Shown here: positions 34,153-42,114 of the stretch, one piece after another
How positions within the stretch are numbered: the first letter of the stretch is position 1
Layout: every line of letters starts with the position of its first letter
Origin: DATBGZ01 sp036557785
GTDB lineage: Bacteria; Actinomycetota; Actinomycetes; Mycobacteriales; Micromonosporaceae
Assembly: GCA_036557785.1 (NCBI GenBank)
Contig: DATBGZ010000068.1
Span: 46,528 to 110,527 of the forward strand
Direction: 5' to 3'
DNA length: 64,000 nt
Made by a program: the position numbers and the translations under genes
Notes under the pieces: generated by a model
Databases searched by the model: none
Seen by the model: the letters and a program-made list of their open reading frames with translations, nothing else
Told to the model about the DNA's origin: nothing

Positions 34153-34237
34153 ATGCTAAGCGACACCGGTGACACTTCGCAGAGCACGCGGAGCGACCAT
34201 CAGGCACAGCGCGGAGCATGGGGAGCGACCATCAGGC
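34153..34237 (-). promoter_or_regulatory. Leaderless promoter and 16-bp direct repeat upstream of the DinB-like gene
   Basis: TAGCAT (34153-34158, minus strand) lies 6 nt before the ATG. GGAGCGACCATCAGGC is repeated at 34190-34205 and 34222-34237, 32 bp (three helical turns) apart, 44-91 nt upstream of the start. This phased pair could bind an activator; it also lies just past the pxpA stop. Confidence 0.4.
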
Positions 34238-34240
34238 GCG

Positions 34241-34990
34241 CTACGCGAACGGGGTGAGCGGCACCCCGGCCTCGACCAGGGCCGCGCGTACCCGCCGGGC
34301 GAGGTCGACGGCTCCCGGGGTGTCGCCGTGCAGGCATACCGACGCGACGGCGCATCCGAGCACCGTACCGTCGCTGGCCTCCACCTCGCCCGTGGTGGCC
34401 ATCCGTACCGTGCGCTCCACCACAGCGTCCACCTCGACGACCACGGCCCCCGGCTCGCTACGGGGCACGAGCGTGCCGTCGCTGGCGTAGGCACGGTCGG
34501 CGAACCCCTCGGCGACGGCGCGTAGTCCGGCAGCGGTGGCCACGCCGGCCAGGGTCGAGCCAGGCAGGCAGAGCACCGGCAGCGATCGGTCATAGTCCAC
34601 AATGGACGCAACGATGGCGCCGGCTTGGCGGGCGTCCACCGTCGCCGTGTTGTACAGCGCGCCGTGCGGCTTGACGTAGCGCACCCGGTCGCCCGCGACA
34701 CGGCAGAACCCGTCCAGCGCCGCGATCTGGTAGATGATGTCGTCACACAGCTCGCCCGGGTCGTAGTCGATGCGCCGCCGTCCGAACCCGGCGAGATCCC
34801 GGTACCCGACCTGAGCTCCGACCGCCACGCCGCGCTCGGCGGCCCAAGCGCAGACGCGCCGCATGGTGCCCGGATCGCCGGCATGGAAGCCACAGGCGAC
34901 GTTCGCGCTGGTCACCACGTCCAGCAGGGCCGCGTCGTCGCCGAGCCGCCAGGCACCGAACCCTTCGCCAAGGTCGGCGTTCAGGTCCAT
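34241..34990 (-). CDS. pxpA: 5-oxoprolinase subunit A (LamB/YcsF family)
   Basis: A 249-residue protein, the normal family length. The family start DLNADLGEGFGAWRLGDDA, the SANVACGFHAGDP metal/active-site loop, VGYRDLAGFGRR, RYVKPHGALYN and VCLHGDTPGAVDLA are all intact. With PxpB and PxpC it cleaves 5-oxoproline, a spontaneous damage product of glutamine and glutamate, using ATP. Its start overlaps the end of pxpC by 10 bases, so the three genes are translated as one unit from pxpB. Confidence 0.93.
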   Translation of the reverse strand: MDLNADLGEGFGAWRLGDDAALLDVVTSANVACGFHAGDPGTMRRVCAWAAERGVAVGAQVGYRDLAGFGRRRIDYDPGELCDDIIYQIAALDGFCRVAGDRVRYVKPHGALYNTATVDARQAGAIVASIVDYDRSLPVLCLPGSTLAGVATAAGLRAVAEGFADRAYASDGTLVPRSEPGAVVVEVDAVVERTVRMATTGEVEASDGTVLGCAVASVCLHGDTPGAVDLARRVRAALVEAGVPLTPFA

Positions 34991-35841
34991 GGCACGAACC
35001 GGATCGACGTGCCGGGCCGTGCCTGAGCGAGCAATGGCAGGTCCGCCCGATCCACCACAGCGATCACGGGGTAGCCGCCCGTGGTCGGATGGTCGGCGAG
35101 AAAGACCAGGGGCTGCCCGTTCGCCGGAACCTGCACCGCGCCGAGCACGATCCCCTCGCTCGCCAACTCGCCCGGCAACGCCCGGGTCAGGGGTGGGCCG
35201 GCCAGCCGTGCACCCACCCGGTTGCTCTGGGGCGTCAGGACGTACGGCTGCCCCACCAGCGCGTCGCGCGCCGGCACGCTGAACCAGTCGTGTCGCGGCC
35301 CCAACCGGATCCGTACGGTCAGCTCCGCCGTGATCGGCGCCGGCGCGGGCAGACGCGGCGGGGTCGGGACCTCGAGCGGCAGGCGAGGGCTGCCGACGGG
35401 GAGTACGAACCCGGCCCGTATCGGCGGTGGACCCAGGCCGGAGAGCGTGTCGGTGGAGCGGCTGCCCAGCACCGGCGCCACGCGGATGCCCCCGGCGACG
35501 GCCAGGTAGGACCGGACGCCCGACAGGGCCGGGCCGACCTCGACGAGCGAGCCCTCGGGCACGTCCACGGCCTCGTCGACTGCGATGGCCTGACCGTCCA
35601 CAGTGACCACTGCGGGGGCGCCGGTGACCGCGATGGTGTGGGCCGACTCGGTGCGCAGGACCGTGCCCATCAGCGTCGTCTCCAGCCCCGCGGCGGAGTC
35701 CGGATTGCCGACCAGAGCATTGGCGCGAGCGAGCGCGGGCGGGTCGAGCGCACCCGACCGGGCGACGCCGAGGTGCGCGTAGCCGGGGCGACCGAGGTCC
35801 TGGATCGTAGTGAGCAGCCCCGGCTTCACGATCGCTATCAC
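34981..35841 (-). CDS. pxpC: 5-oxoprolinase subunit C (biotin-dependent carboxyltransferase-like)
   Basis: A 286-residue KipA/AHS2-family subunit. Diagnostic motifs are TTIQDLGRPGYAHLGVARSGALD at the start, RSYLAVAGGIRVAPVLGSRSTD, and near the end SEGIVLGAVQVPANGQPLVFLADHPTTGGYPVIAVV. It pairs with PxpB to form the ATP-dependent part of 5-oxoprolinase. ATGA overlap with the pxpB stop and a 10-base overlap with pxpA show tight coupling. Confidence 0.92.
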   Translation of the reverse strand: MIAIVKPGLLTTIQDLGRPGYAHLGVARSGALDPPALARANALVGNPDSAAGLETTLMGTVLRTESAHTIAVTGAPAVVTVDGQAIAVDEAVDVPEGSLVEVGPALSGVRSYLAVAGGIRVAPVLGSRSTDTLSGLGPPPIRAGFVLPVGSPRLPLEVPTPPRLPAPAPITAELTVRIRLGPRHDWFSVPARDALVGQPYVLTPQSNRVGARLAGPPLTRALPGELASEGIVLGAVQVPANGQPLVFLADHPTTGGYPVIAVVDRADLPLLAQARPGTSIRFVPWT

Positions 35842-36488
35842 CGTTGGCTCTTCTCATCCAGAGCCACGGTGCCCTCCACTGTGGACTCAACGGGGGTGAA
35901 GCGGACCCGGGTGCCGGGGCTGAGCAGTGCCGGCGGGGTGCGGGCGGGATCGAAGAGCACGGTTGTCGTGTGCCCGACCAGCCGCCAACCGCCGGGGGAG
36001 GCGGTCGGGTAGATCCCGGCGAAGCGGTCCGCGAGACCGACCGAGCCCGCGGGCACCTTTGGACGCGGTGTCGCCAGACGGGGCACGGTGAGGTGTTCCG
36101 GCAGTCCGGCGAGGTAGGCGAAGCCGGGTGCGAAGCCGCAGAAGGCCACGTGGAACGGCGTCTGCTCCAGACGGTGGGCGACCTCGGCGGCGCCGATCCC
36201 CCAGAGCCGGGCTACGTCCTCCAGGTCAGGACCGTCGAAGACGACGGGGACCGCGACGACCGGACCCGTGGGCGTGCCGGCCGCCACCGTCGTCCGCCAG
36301 CCGCGCAGCGACTCGGTTGCCGCGGCGGGGTCGGCGAGGCCGTCGAGCAGGACGGTCTGCGCGCCGGGAACGATGTCCACCACCTCGAGTTCGCCGAGGT
36401 CCCGACGCCGGCGCAGTTCCGCAAACCACGCCGCGGGGTCATCGACCTCCAGCAGCAGGGCCTGGGCGCCCACCGCGCGTACCCGCAT
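35838..36488 (-). CDS. pxpB: 5-oxoprolinase subunit B (KipI/AHS1 family)
   Basis: A 216-residue subunit; the signature FHVAFCGFAPGFAYLAGLPEHL and the downstream RLATPRPKVPAGSVGLADRFAGIYPTASPGGW are complete. ATG 36488 is chosen because GGAGG lies 6 nt upstream and the protein then begins with the expected short beta strand (VRAVGAQALLLEV). It is the first gene of pxpBCA and is divergent from the hemolysin III-like gene. Confidence 0.9.
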   Translation of the reverse strand: MRVRAVGAQALLLEVDDPAAWFAELRRRRDLGELEVVDIVPGAQTVLLDGLADPAAATESLRGWRTTVAAGTPTGPVVAVPVVFDGPDLEDVARLWGIGAAEVAHRLEQTPFHVAFCGFAPGFAYLAGLPEHLTVPRLATPRPKVPAGSVGLADRFAGIYPTASPGGWRLVGHTTTVLFDPARTPPALLSPGTRVRFTPVESTVEGTVALDEKSQR

Positions 36489-36601
36489 GCCCGCCTCCGC
36501 CCTCGCGCTCGCCCCGGCCCTGCCGCCCATCTTCGACCACGCCGTCGTTCTCGCACACGGCCGCCCCTTGAGGCAGCGTGGTCCAGCTACCCGGAAGTAA
36601 C

Positions 36602-36624
36602 TTACGATCTCGTAACCATAGGAT
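36602..36624 (+). promoter_or_regulatory. Operator and -10 box of the hemolysin III-like gene
   Basis: TTACGA (36602-36607), TC, TCGTAA (36610-36615) is a perfect 6-bp inverted repeat of the TetR-operator type. It is followed at once by TAGGAT (36619-36624), a -10 box 7 nt before ATG 36632. A repressor here would block the promoter. Confidence 0.5.
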
Positions 36625-36631
36625 GCATGGC

Positions 36632-37309
36632 ATGGCGACGACGACCGTGCCCCGCGTGCGACCGAAGGACATCGGTAAGCCGCTGCTGCGCGGCTGGCTG
36701 CACACGTACGCGTTCTTCGTGGCGCTCGCCTGCGGCGTCGTCCTGTGCAGCCTGGCGGCGACCCGCGACGGCCTGGCCCCATTTGTCGGCGCACTCACCT
36801 ACAGCGTCTGTCTCTGTGGACTCTTTGGCGTGAGCGCGCTGTACCACCGCCGGGTGTGGTCGCCGCGCGGGCACGCGCTGATGCGCCGGCTCGACCACTC
36901 GATGATCTTCGTGTTCATCGCCGGCACCTACACGCCCTTCAGCGTGCTGCTGCTCCCACCCCGCCACGCGGCCGTGATCCTCTGGGTTGTCTGGGGCGGT
37001 GCGCTCGCCGGCGTGGTGATGAAGCTCGCGTGGCCGCACGCACCGCGCTGGGCGTCGGCACCGGTATACGTCGCCCTGGGGTGGGTCGCGGTGTTCGTGC
37101 TGCCGGGCCTGGTCCGAAGCGGCGGGGTCGCGTTGCTCGTGCTGCTGCTGGTCGGCGGCGTGGCCTACACGGTCGGTGCGGTCTTCTATGCCCTGCGCCG
37201 CCCGAAGGGCTGGCCGCGCTACTTCGGTCATCACGAGTTCTTCCACGCTTGCACGGTGCTGGCTGCCCTCGCCCACCACGTCGCGCTCTACCTGGCTCTC
37301 TACGCCTGA
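36632..37309 (+). CDS. Hemolysin III / PAQR-family membrane protein
   Basis: A 225-residue protein with seven predicted helices. The conserved residues are present: SALYHRRVWSPRG and RRLDHSMIFVFIAGTYTPF (Glu/Ser-His-Asp region) and, near the end, GHHEFFHACTVLAALAHHVA with the zinc-site histidines. PAQR-type proteins may be zinc-dependent amide hydrolases or influence lipid homeostasis; haemolysis is not implied. ATG 36632 fits a leaderless transcript; ATG 36623 is in frame but lies inside the -10 box. Confidence 0.85.
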   Translation: MATTTVPRVRPKDIGKPLLRGWLHTYAFFVALACGVVLCSLAATRDGLAPFVGALTYSVCLCGLFGVSALYHRRVWSPRGHALMRRLDHSMIFVFIAGTYTPFSVLLLPPRHAAVILWVVWGGALAGVVMKLAWPHAPRWASAPVYVALGWVAVFVLPGLVRSGGVALLVLLLVGGVAYTVGAVFYALRRPKGWPRYFGHHEFFHACTVLAALAHHVALYLALYA

Positions 37310-37364
37310 GCAGCTGGCGGCCGTACCGCTTCGGCGTGGGCCTGGACGGTGCCAGGATGATGCC

Positions 37365-37859
37365 GTGAGCACCCGAACCCTGGTGATCCTGCGGCACGCC
37401 AAGGCGGCGAACCCGGACGGCATGCCCGACGCCGATCGGCCGCTGACCGAGCGCGGCCACGCCGACGCGGCCGCAGCGGGCGCCTGGCTGCTCCACAGTG
37501 GACTCATGCCGGATCTGGTGCTCTGCTCGCCGGCCCGGCGGACGCGGCAGACGTGGCACGGCGTCGCGACGGTGCTGCCCTCGGCCCCCGTGGTCCGGTA
37601 CGAGCGGACGATCTATGCGGCCTCGGCACGGACGCTGCTCGCCACGCTCCAGTCCAGCGGCGAGGAGGCCGCCGCCATCCTCCTCATTGGACACAATCCC
37701 GGCGTGTCGGATCTGTCGGCCCTGCTCGACCCGGAGCGCGCCGACGCCGACGGCCTGCGTACGGCGGGGATCGCGGTGCACACCGTGGCCGGGTCGTGGA
37801 CCGACCTGGGGAGTATGACCGCCCAGCTCAACGCCTCGCACACCGCCCGGACGGACTGA
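37365..37859 (+). CDS. SixA-like histidine phosphatase
   Basis: A 164-residue phosphoglycerate-mutase-fold phosphatase. The catalytic motif is LVILRHAKAANPDG (RHG-type), the second His is in LLIGHNPGVSDL, and SPARRTRQTW is the phosphate-pocket arginine block. It resembles SixA, which dephosphorylates histidine residues in phosphorelay proteins, but the substrate is not shown here. GTG 37365 follows CAGGATGATG. It is convergent with the FadE gene. Confidence 0.85.
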   Translation: MSTRTLVILRHAKAANPDGMPDADRPLTERGHADAAAAGAWLLHSGLMPDLVLCSPARRTRQTWHGVATVLPSAPVVRYERTIYAASARTLLATLQSSGEEAAAILLIGHNPGVSDLSALLDPERADADGLRTAGIAVHTVAGSWTDLGSMTAQLNASHTARTD

Positions 37860-37901
37860 AGGCGCGGGGCGAGCTGAGCCAGGACCTGCGAGTGGTCAGG
37901 C

Positions 37902-39791
37902 TCAGAACGCCTCCTCGGGCAGATCCATGATGTCCAGGGTCGTGCCCTCGACGATGCGACGGTCGCTGCTCAGCCGAGGCAGCACCTCGCGGGCGAAGAA
38001 CCGGGCCGAGGCGACCTTGCCCTGGTAGAAGTGGCGGTCTGCCTCGGAGATCTCGCCGCGGCCGAGTGCCGCGAGAGCCACCTCGGCCTGGCGCTGCAAC
38101 AGCCAGCCGACGATGAGGTCGCCGAGGGCGAGCAGGATCCGCCGGGATGAGAGCCCCACCTTGTAGAGCTGGGCGGGGTCCTCCGCCGAGGCGCCGAGCC
38201 AACCGAGCACCGCTGCGAGCATGCCCTGCACGTCGACGAGGGCGGTGCTGAGGGCGAGCCGCTCCTCTTTGAGTTGGCCATCGGCGTAGGCGCGGGCGGT
38301 CGCGTCGTCCGCCGACTCCGCCGCGAGGAACGCCGTGATCTCGCCCGTGACGACGCCCAGCGCCGTCCCCCCGTCCTTCACGATCTTGCGGAAGACGAGG
38401 TCGAGGCTCTGGATCGCGGTCGTGCCCTCGTAGAGTGCGTCGATCTTGGCGTCGCGGACGTACTGCTCGAGCGGGTAATCCTGCAGGTAGCCCGAACCGC
38501 CGAAGGTCTGCAGCGACTCATGACCGAGCAGCTCGTACGCCCGCTCCGAGCCGCAGCCCTTGACCAGCGGGAGGAGCAGGTCGTTGACCCGTTCGGCCAC
38601 CCTCGCCGCCTCGGCGTCGCCCGCGTGCTCGGCCATGCGCGCCTTGTCCTGGAAGCTCGCGGTGTACGCCACCAACGCGCGCAGCCCTTCGGCGTACGCC
38701 TTCTGGAGCGCGAGTGAGCGGCGTACGTCCGGGTGGTGGGTGATCGTGACGCGGGGGGCTCTCTTGTCCGCCTGCTCGAGCAGGTCCGCGCCCTGCACGC
38801 GGGTCTTGGCGTACTCACGTGCGTTGAGGTAGCCCGTCGAGAGCGTGGCGATCGCCTTGGTGCCGACCATCATCCGGGCGTACTCGATGACCAGGAACAT
38901 CTGCCGGATGCCGTCGTGCACGTCGCCGAGCAGCCAGCCCTTGGCCGGGATGCCCTGTCCGCCGAAGGTCAGCTCGCACGTGTTGGAGACCTTGATGCCC
39001 ATCTTGTGCTCGACGTTGGTGGTGAACACGCCGTTGCGCTCGCCGAGTTCGCCGGTCTGCGGGTCGAAGTGGAACTTCGGCACGATGAACAGGGACAAGC
39101 CCTTGGTGCCGGGGCCGCCCGCGCCGGGCACGCCCACCGGGCGGGCGAGCACGTAGTGGACGATGTTCTCGCTCAGGTCATGTTCGGCGCTGGTGATGAA
39201 GCGCTTAACACCCTCGATGTGCCAGGAGCCGTCCGGCTGCGGGATGGCGCGGGTGCGGCCGGCGCCGACATCCGAGCCCGCATCCGGTTCGGTGAGCACC
39301 ATGGTCGCGCCCCAGCCCCGGGCGATGATGAGCTTCGCCCACTGCTTCTGCTCGGGCGTGCCCTCGCGGAACAGCGTGTGGGCGAATGACGGGCCCGACG
39401 CGTACATCCATACCGGGGCGTTGGCGCCGAGGACGAGCTCGGCGAGCAGCCACCAGAGCATCCGCGGAGCGTTGGTCCCGCCGAGGGCGGCGGGCAGGTC
39501 GAGGCGCCAGAACTCGGCGTCCATGAATGCGCGGTATGACCGGTGGAACTCCGGTGGCAGGGGTGCGGTCTGCGTGGCCGGGTCGAAGACCGGTGGCTCA
39601 CGATCGCCGACCTCGTAGCTGCTGGCGAGATCCTCCCGGGCGAGCCGGTCCACCTCGGCCAGGACGCTGCGGGCGGTCTGCTCGTCGACCTCGGCGAATG
39701 GGCCCTGGCCGAACGTCGACTGGTCGGGGCCGCCGAAGACCTCGAACAGGTTGAACTCGATGTCGCGCAGGTTGCTCCGATAGTGGCTCAT
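37902..39791 (-). CDS. Acyl-CoA dehydrogenase, FadE5-like
   Basis: A 629-residue flavoprotein, longer than classical acyl-CoA dehydrogenases (about 400) because of an N-terminal extension and a C-terminal helical domain, as in mycobacterial FadE5 and FadE20-type broad-range enzymes. It oxidises acyl-CoA to trans-2-enoyl-CoA. Signature stretches are TEPDAGSDVGAGRT (FAD/substrate), the QTFGGSGYLQDYPLEQYVRD block and DALYEGTTAIQSLDL, whose Glu is the catalytic base. Two operator-like inverted repeats precede the gene. The partner electron-transfer flavoprotein is not in the window. Confidence 0.92.
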   Translation of the reverse strand: MSHYRSNLRDIEFNLFEVFGGPDQSTFGQGPFAEVDEQTARSVLAEVDRLAREDLASSYEVGDREPPVFDPATQTAPLPPEFHRSYRAFMDAEFWRLDLPAALGGTNAPRMLWWLLAELVLGANAPVWMYASGPSFAHTLFREGTPEQKQWAKLIIARGWGATMVLTEPDAGSDVGAGRTRAIPQPDGSWHIEGVKRFITSAEHDLSENIVHYVLARPVGVPGAGGPGTKGLSLFIVPKFHFDPQTGELGERNGVFTTNVEHKMGIKVSNTCELTFGGQGIPAKGWLLGDVHDGIRQMFLVIEYARMMVGTKAIATLSTGYLNAREYAKTRVQGADLLEQADKRAPRVTITHHPDVRRSLALQKAYAEGLRALVAYTASFQDKARMAEHAGDAEAARVAERVNDLLLPLVKGCGSERAYELLGHESLQTFGGSGYLQDYPLEQYVRDAKIDALYEGTTAIQSLDLVFRKIVKDGGTALGVVTGEITAFLAAESADDATARAYADGQLKEERLALSTALVDVQGMLAAVLGWLGASAEDPAQLYKVGLSSRRILLALGDLIVGWLLQRQAEVALAALGRGEISEADRHFYQGKVASARFFAREVLPRLSSDRRIVEGTTLDIMDLPEEAF

Positions 39792-39819
39792 CTGGGTCCG
39801 CTCCCGTGGTGGTCCGCCT

Positions 39820-39860
39820 GGTTACTCGGCAGTAACCAAGACTATTACCCGGCAGTAACC
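39820..39860 (-). promoter_or_regulatory. Twin TetR-type operators upstream of the acyl-CoA dehydrogenase
   Basis: GGTTACT-CGGC-AGTAACC (39820-39837) is a perfect 7-bp inverted repeat; a second copy TTACC-CGGC-AGTAACC (39845-39860) is nearly identical, with centres 23 bp apart. They lie 29-69 nt upstream of the ATG at 39791. Paired TTAC-N6-GTAA palindromes two helical turns apart fit two repressor dimers, most likely a TetR-family regulator sensing acyl-CoA. Confidence 0.65.
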
Positions 39861-39975
39861 ACGGCAACCACAACGCTGACGGACACTCCGGCATCACCGA
39901 ACTACAGACCTGTCGTTTCTCCGAGGGAGTACCAAACCCCGTTCCCTGGACATCACCCCGAGGAGGTGAGGACCC

Positions 39976-40221
39976 GTGCTCGCCACGCTGCAGGAGCTCG
40001 TCGCGCGCCGGTACGTCTACATCGGCCGTCACCGAGTCCCGGAAGAGCCGGAGCTTGTCGAGGACCGATCAGGGCTGGTCGACCCTGGTTCCGCCGATGC
40101 GCCAACTCGGCACCGCTGGCTCCGCCTCGGGCGCGGCTCCGGTGTACTCGAGCAGCAGCAGGGCGATGTCGTCCTCGAACTGACCCCGGGGGACCCACTC
40201 GACGAGCGCGCTCTCCAGTGA
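39976..40221 (+). CDS. Small ORF with an ideal ribosome-binding site, antisense to the SpoIIE phosphatase end
   Basis: A GTG at 39976 is preceded by GAGGAGGTGAGGACCC, a near-perfect Shine-Dalgarno site at normal spacing. The 81-residue frame begins LATLQELVARRYVYIGRHRV with good G/C third-position bias for about 30 codons, then runs antisense through the 3' end of the SpoIIE-type gene (from 40069), where codon choice is dictated by that gene. I do not recognise the protein. It may be a real small gene with an overlapping tail, or a remnant. Confidence is low. Confidence 0.3.
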   Translation: MLATLQELVARRYVYIGRHRVPEEPELVEDRSGLVDPGSADAPTRHRWLRLGRGSGVLEQQQGDVVLELTPGDPLDERALQ

Positions 40222-41202
40222 GGCGAGGCCGTGCTCGACCGTACCGTGGCCGAGCAGGGCCCAGGCCCGCTCCCGGGTCGGGAAGAACTCGCCCGAGCGG
40301 CGAGCCTCGGCGAGCCCGTCGGTGTACAGGAGCAGGCGGTCTCCGGGTTCGAGATGCTCGACCCGGGGCACCACGGTGGGCGTCAAGCCCAGCGGCGGCG
40401 CGGTTCGTGGTGGGTCGAGCGCGATCACCCGCCCCTGCCTCAGCAGCAGCGGGCCGGGGTGACCGCAGTTCAACACCGTCAATGTGCCGCCCCGCTCTTC
40501 GACGAGCGCCGCGGTGACGAACTCCTCGTCGCCGGCGGAGCGGCTCACGACCCGGTCCAGGTCGGCGACGATGTCGCGCAGGTCGGAGCGCTCGTACGCG
40601 ACGTGCCGATAGGCGCCGAGCAGGACGCTCGCCGTCCGCACGGCATCGATGCCCTTGCCGGTCACATCGCCGATGATCATTCGAACGCCGAACGGGGTGT
40701 CCAGCGCCTCGTAGAGATCCCCGCCGATGTCAGCCGCGGCGCTCGCGGAGACGTAGCGGCCGGCCACGGCGAACTGCCCGACCTGGGGGCCGAGTGGCCG
40801 CAGCACCGCCTCCTGCGCCACGTTGGCGAGCTTGACCAGGTCCGCGTAGCGCTGGGTCTGCGTCTGGCGGAACACGCTCACCGCCACGGCGACCGTGGTC
40901 GACAGGGCCAAGCCGACGACCGTCGCGAGCGCCGGCTGGGCGAAGCGGTGGGGCCCCTGAGCGGCGACCGCGATCGCGATCGCGGTCGCCAGCGCGCCGA
41001 CGCCCACGACATGGCGCCACGGGGCGAACGCGGCCGCGAGGAAGGGCGCGATCACCAGCCATGCGGTCGCCGGTGGGCCCTCGATGACCTCGACCCCGGC
41101 GACGACGAGCACGACCGCCACCGCGGCGCCGAGTCCGGTCGCGGCCTCGGCGCTGAGCGCGTGTCGTCGCGGACCGTGTCCGGTCGCGCTGCGCCCACTC
41201 AT
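40069..41202 (-). CDS. Membrane-anchored PP2C/SpoIIE-type serine phosphatase
   Basis: A 377-residue protein: an N-terminal membrane part of about five helices (residues 18-125), a short coiled segment (FRQTQTQRYADLVKLANVAQEA), and a SpoIIE/RsbU phosphatase domain. The phosphatase landmarks are AADIGGDLYEA, IIGDVTGKGIDA, LNCGHPGPLLL, LLLYTDGLAEAR and the final EDDIALLLL with metal-binding Asp residues. Such enzymes dephosphorylate anti-anti-sigma factors. No anti-sigma or anti-anti-sigma gene is adjacent. Start ATG 41202; a frame extending to 41298 lacks conservation-like sequence. Confidence 0.85.
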   Translation of the reverse strand: MSGRSATGHGPRRHALSAEAATGLGAAVAVVLVVAGVEVIEGPPATAWLVIAPFLAAAFAPWRHVVGVGALATAIAIAVAAQGPHRFAQPALATVVGLALSTTVAVAVSVFRQTQTQRYADLVKLANVAQEAVLRPLGPQVGQFAVAGRYVSASAAADIGGDLYEALDTPFGVRMIIGDVTGKGIDAVRTASVLLGAYRHVAYERSDLRDIVADLDRVVSRSAGDEEFVTAALVEERGGTLTVLNCGHPGPLLLRQGRVIALDPPRTAPPLGLTPTVVPRVEHLEPGDRLLLYTDGLAEARRSGEFFPTRERAWALLGHGTVEHGLASLESALVEWVPRGQFEDDIALLLLEYTGAAPEAEPAVPSWRIGGTRVDQP

Positions 41203-41340
41203 GGGTACACAGCATGCCGCATACCCGTCACCCTTCGGACCTCCCGGTTCGCCATCGTGACCACGCGGCGGGTGCTTCGACCCGTTCGGACACCCCACCG
41301 AAACGCCGCAGCGGCCGCCGTTGCCGGCGACCGCTGCATG

Positions 41341-41354
41341 CCCGTCCGTACGGG
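41341..41354 (-). terminator. Weak hairpin after the RlpA-like gene
   Basis: CCCGT-CCGT-ACGGG forms a 5-bp stem just downstream of the RlpA-like stop. A larger imperfect stem (GCAGCGG...CCGCTGC, 41310-41339) adjoins it. No T-tract is seen; assignment is tentative. Confidence 0.3.
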
Positions 41355-41363
41355 TTGTGGGGG

Positions 41364-41987
41364 TCAGGTCGCGTCCTGCGCCAGGACCTCGTACCTGACG
41401 TTGACCACACCCTGCGACAACTTCGCGATCGAGGCGAACGCCGCCTCACTCAGGTTCAGGCAACGGTCGCCGTTGCCTGGCCCGCGGTCGTTGATGCGGA
41501 CGACCACGGACTCGCCGTTGGCCGGGTTCGTTACCCGCACCATCGTGTCGAAGGGCAGGGACTTGTGCCCCGCGGTGAGAGCGTTCGGGTCGAACGTTTC
41601 GCCGCTGGCCGTCTTCCCGCCCGCCGACATGTACGAGACCTTGCACGAGCCGGCCGCGACGATTTCAGCGTTCGTTGCGTCATCGGCCTGTGTCGCCAGC
41701 GGAGCCGGTGCCGCGTTGGGGGCTTGCATCGCCTCGCCGGCGGCGGGGTCGGGCGGCGGGATATCGGCCGGATCGAAGGCGGGCAGCTTCGACACGTTGC
41801 TCGCCGGGCTCAGGCCGATCGCCGCGCTCGCGCCGCCCACCAGAAGCCCGGCGACGGTGACGGCGGCAGCGGCCGGCAAGAGGTGCGTGGGCGGTCTGCG
41901 CGTACGCGTCCGTGTCTTATTGACCCAGGCGCCGTGGCGGGCCTGGCGGACGTGGCGGCCGGTATACCGGGCAGCCAAGACAGTCAC
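41364..41987 (-). CDS. RlpA-like double-psi beta-barrel protein
   Basis: A 207-residue protein. An Arg-rich cytoplasmic start (NKTRTRTRRPPTHLL) precedes one membrane/signal helix (PAAAAVTVAGLLVGGASAA), a Pro/Ala-rich linker, and a C-terminal DPBB domain: CKVSYMSAGGKTASGETFDPNALTAG, LPFDTMVRVTNPANGES, VVRINDRGPG, and LNLSEAAFASIAKLSQGVV. In RlpA the catalytic Asp lies in NDRGP, which is present; RlpA is a lytic transglycosylase acting on peptidoglycan lacking stem peptides. Most likely a secreted or membrane-tethered cell-wall enzyme. The GTG start at 41987 is uncertain because no good ribosome-binding site precedes it. Confidence 0.8.
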   Translation of the reverse strand: MTVLAARYTGRHVRQARHGAWVNKTRTRTRRPPTHLLPAAAAVTVAGLLVGGASAAIGLSPASNVSKLPAFDPADIPPPDPAAGEAMQAPNAAPAPLATQADDATNAEIVAAGSCKVSYMSAGGKTASGETFDPNALTAGHKSLPFDTMVRVTNPANGESVVVRINDRGPGNGDRCLNLSEAAFASIAKLSQGVVNVRYEVLAQDAT

Positions 41988-42078
41988 CCTTCGTGAGGAA
42001 GTAGGGACAAGCGGACCGGGTCCGATGATCAGGGCGAACGCGTCGCGGTGTCGGACTTCCGAATCGCCGGACCCACCG

Positions 42079-42114
42079 TAGACGAATCACAACGGTGTGA
42101 GTCAAGCTGACTCA
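42079..42114 (-). promoter_or_regulatory. Promoter with overlapping 7-bp inverted repeat upstream of the RlpA-like gene
   Basis: TGAGTCA-AGC-TGACTCA (42098-42114) is a perfect inverted repeat. Its left arm, read on the minus strand, supplies a TTGACT -35 box, and a TACGGT-type -10 follows about 19 bp later (near 42079). A regulator bound to the palindrome would overlap the polymerase. The start codon is about 90 nt further on. Confidence 0.5.
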
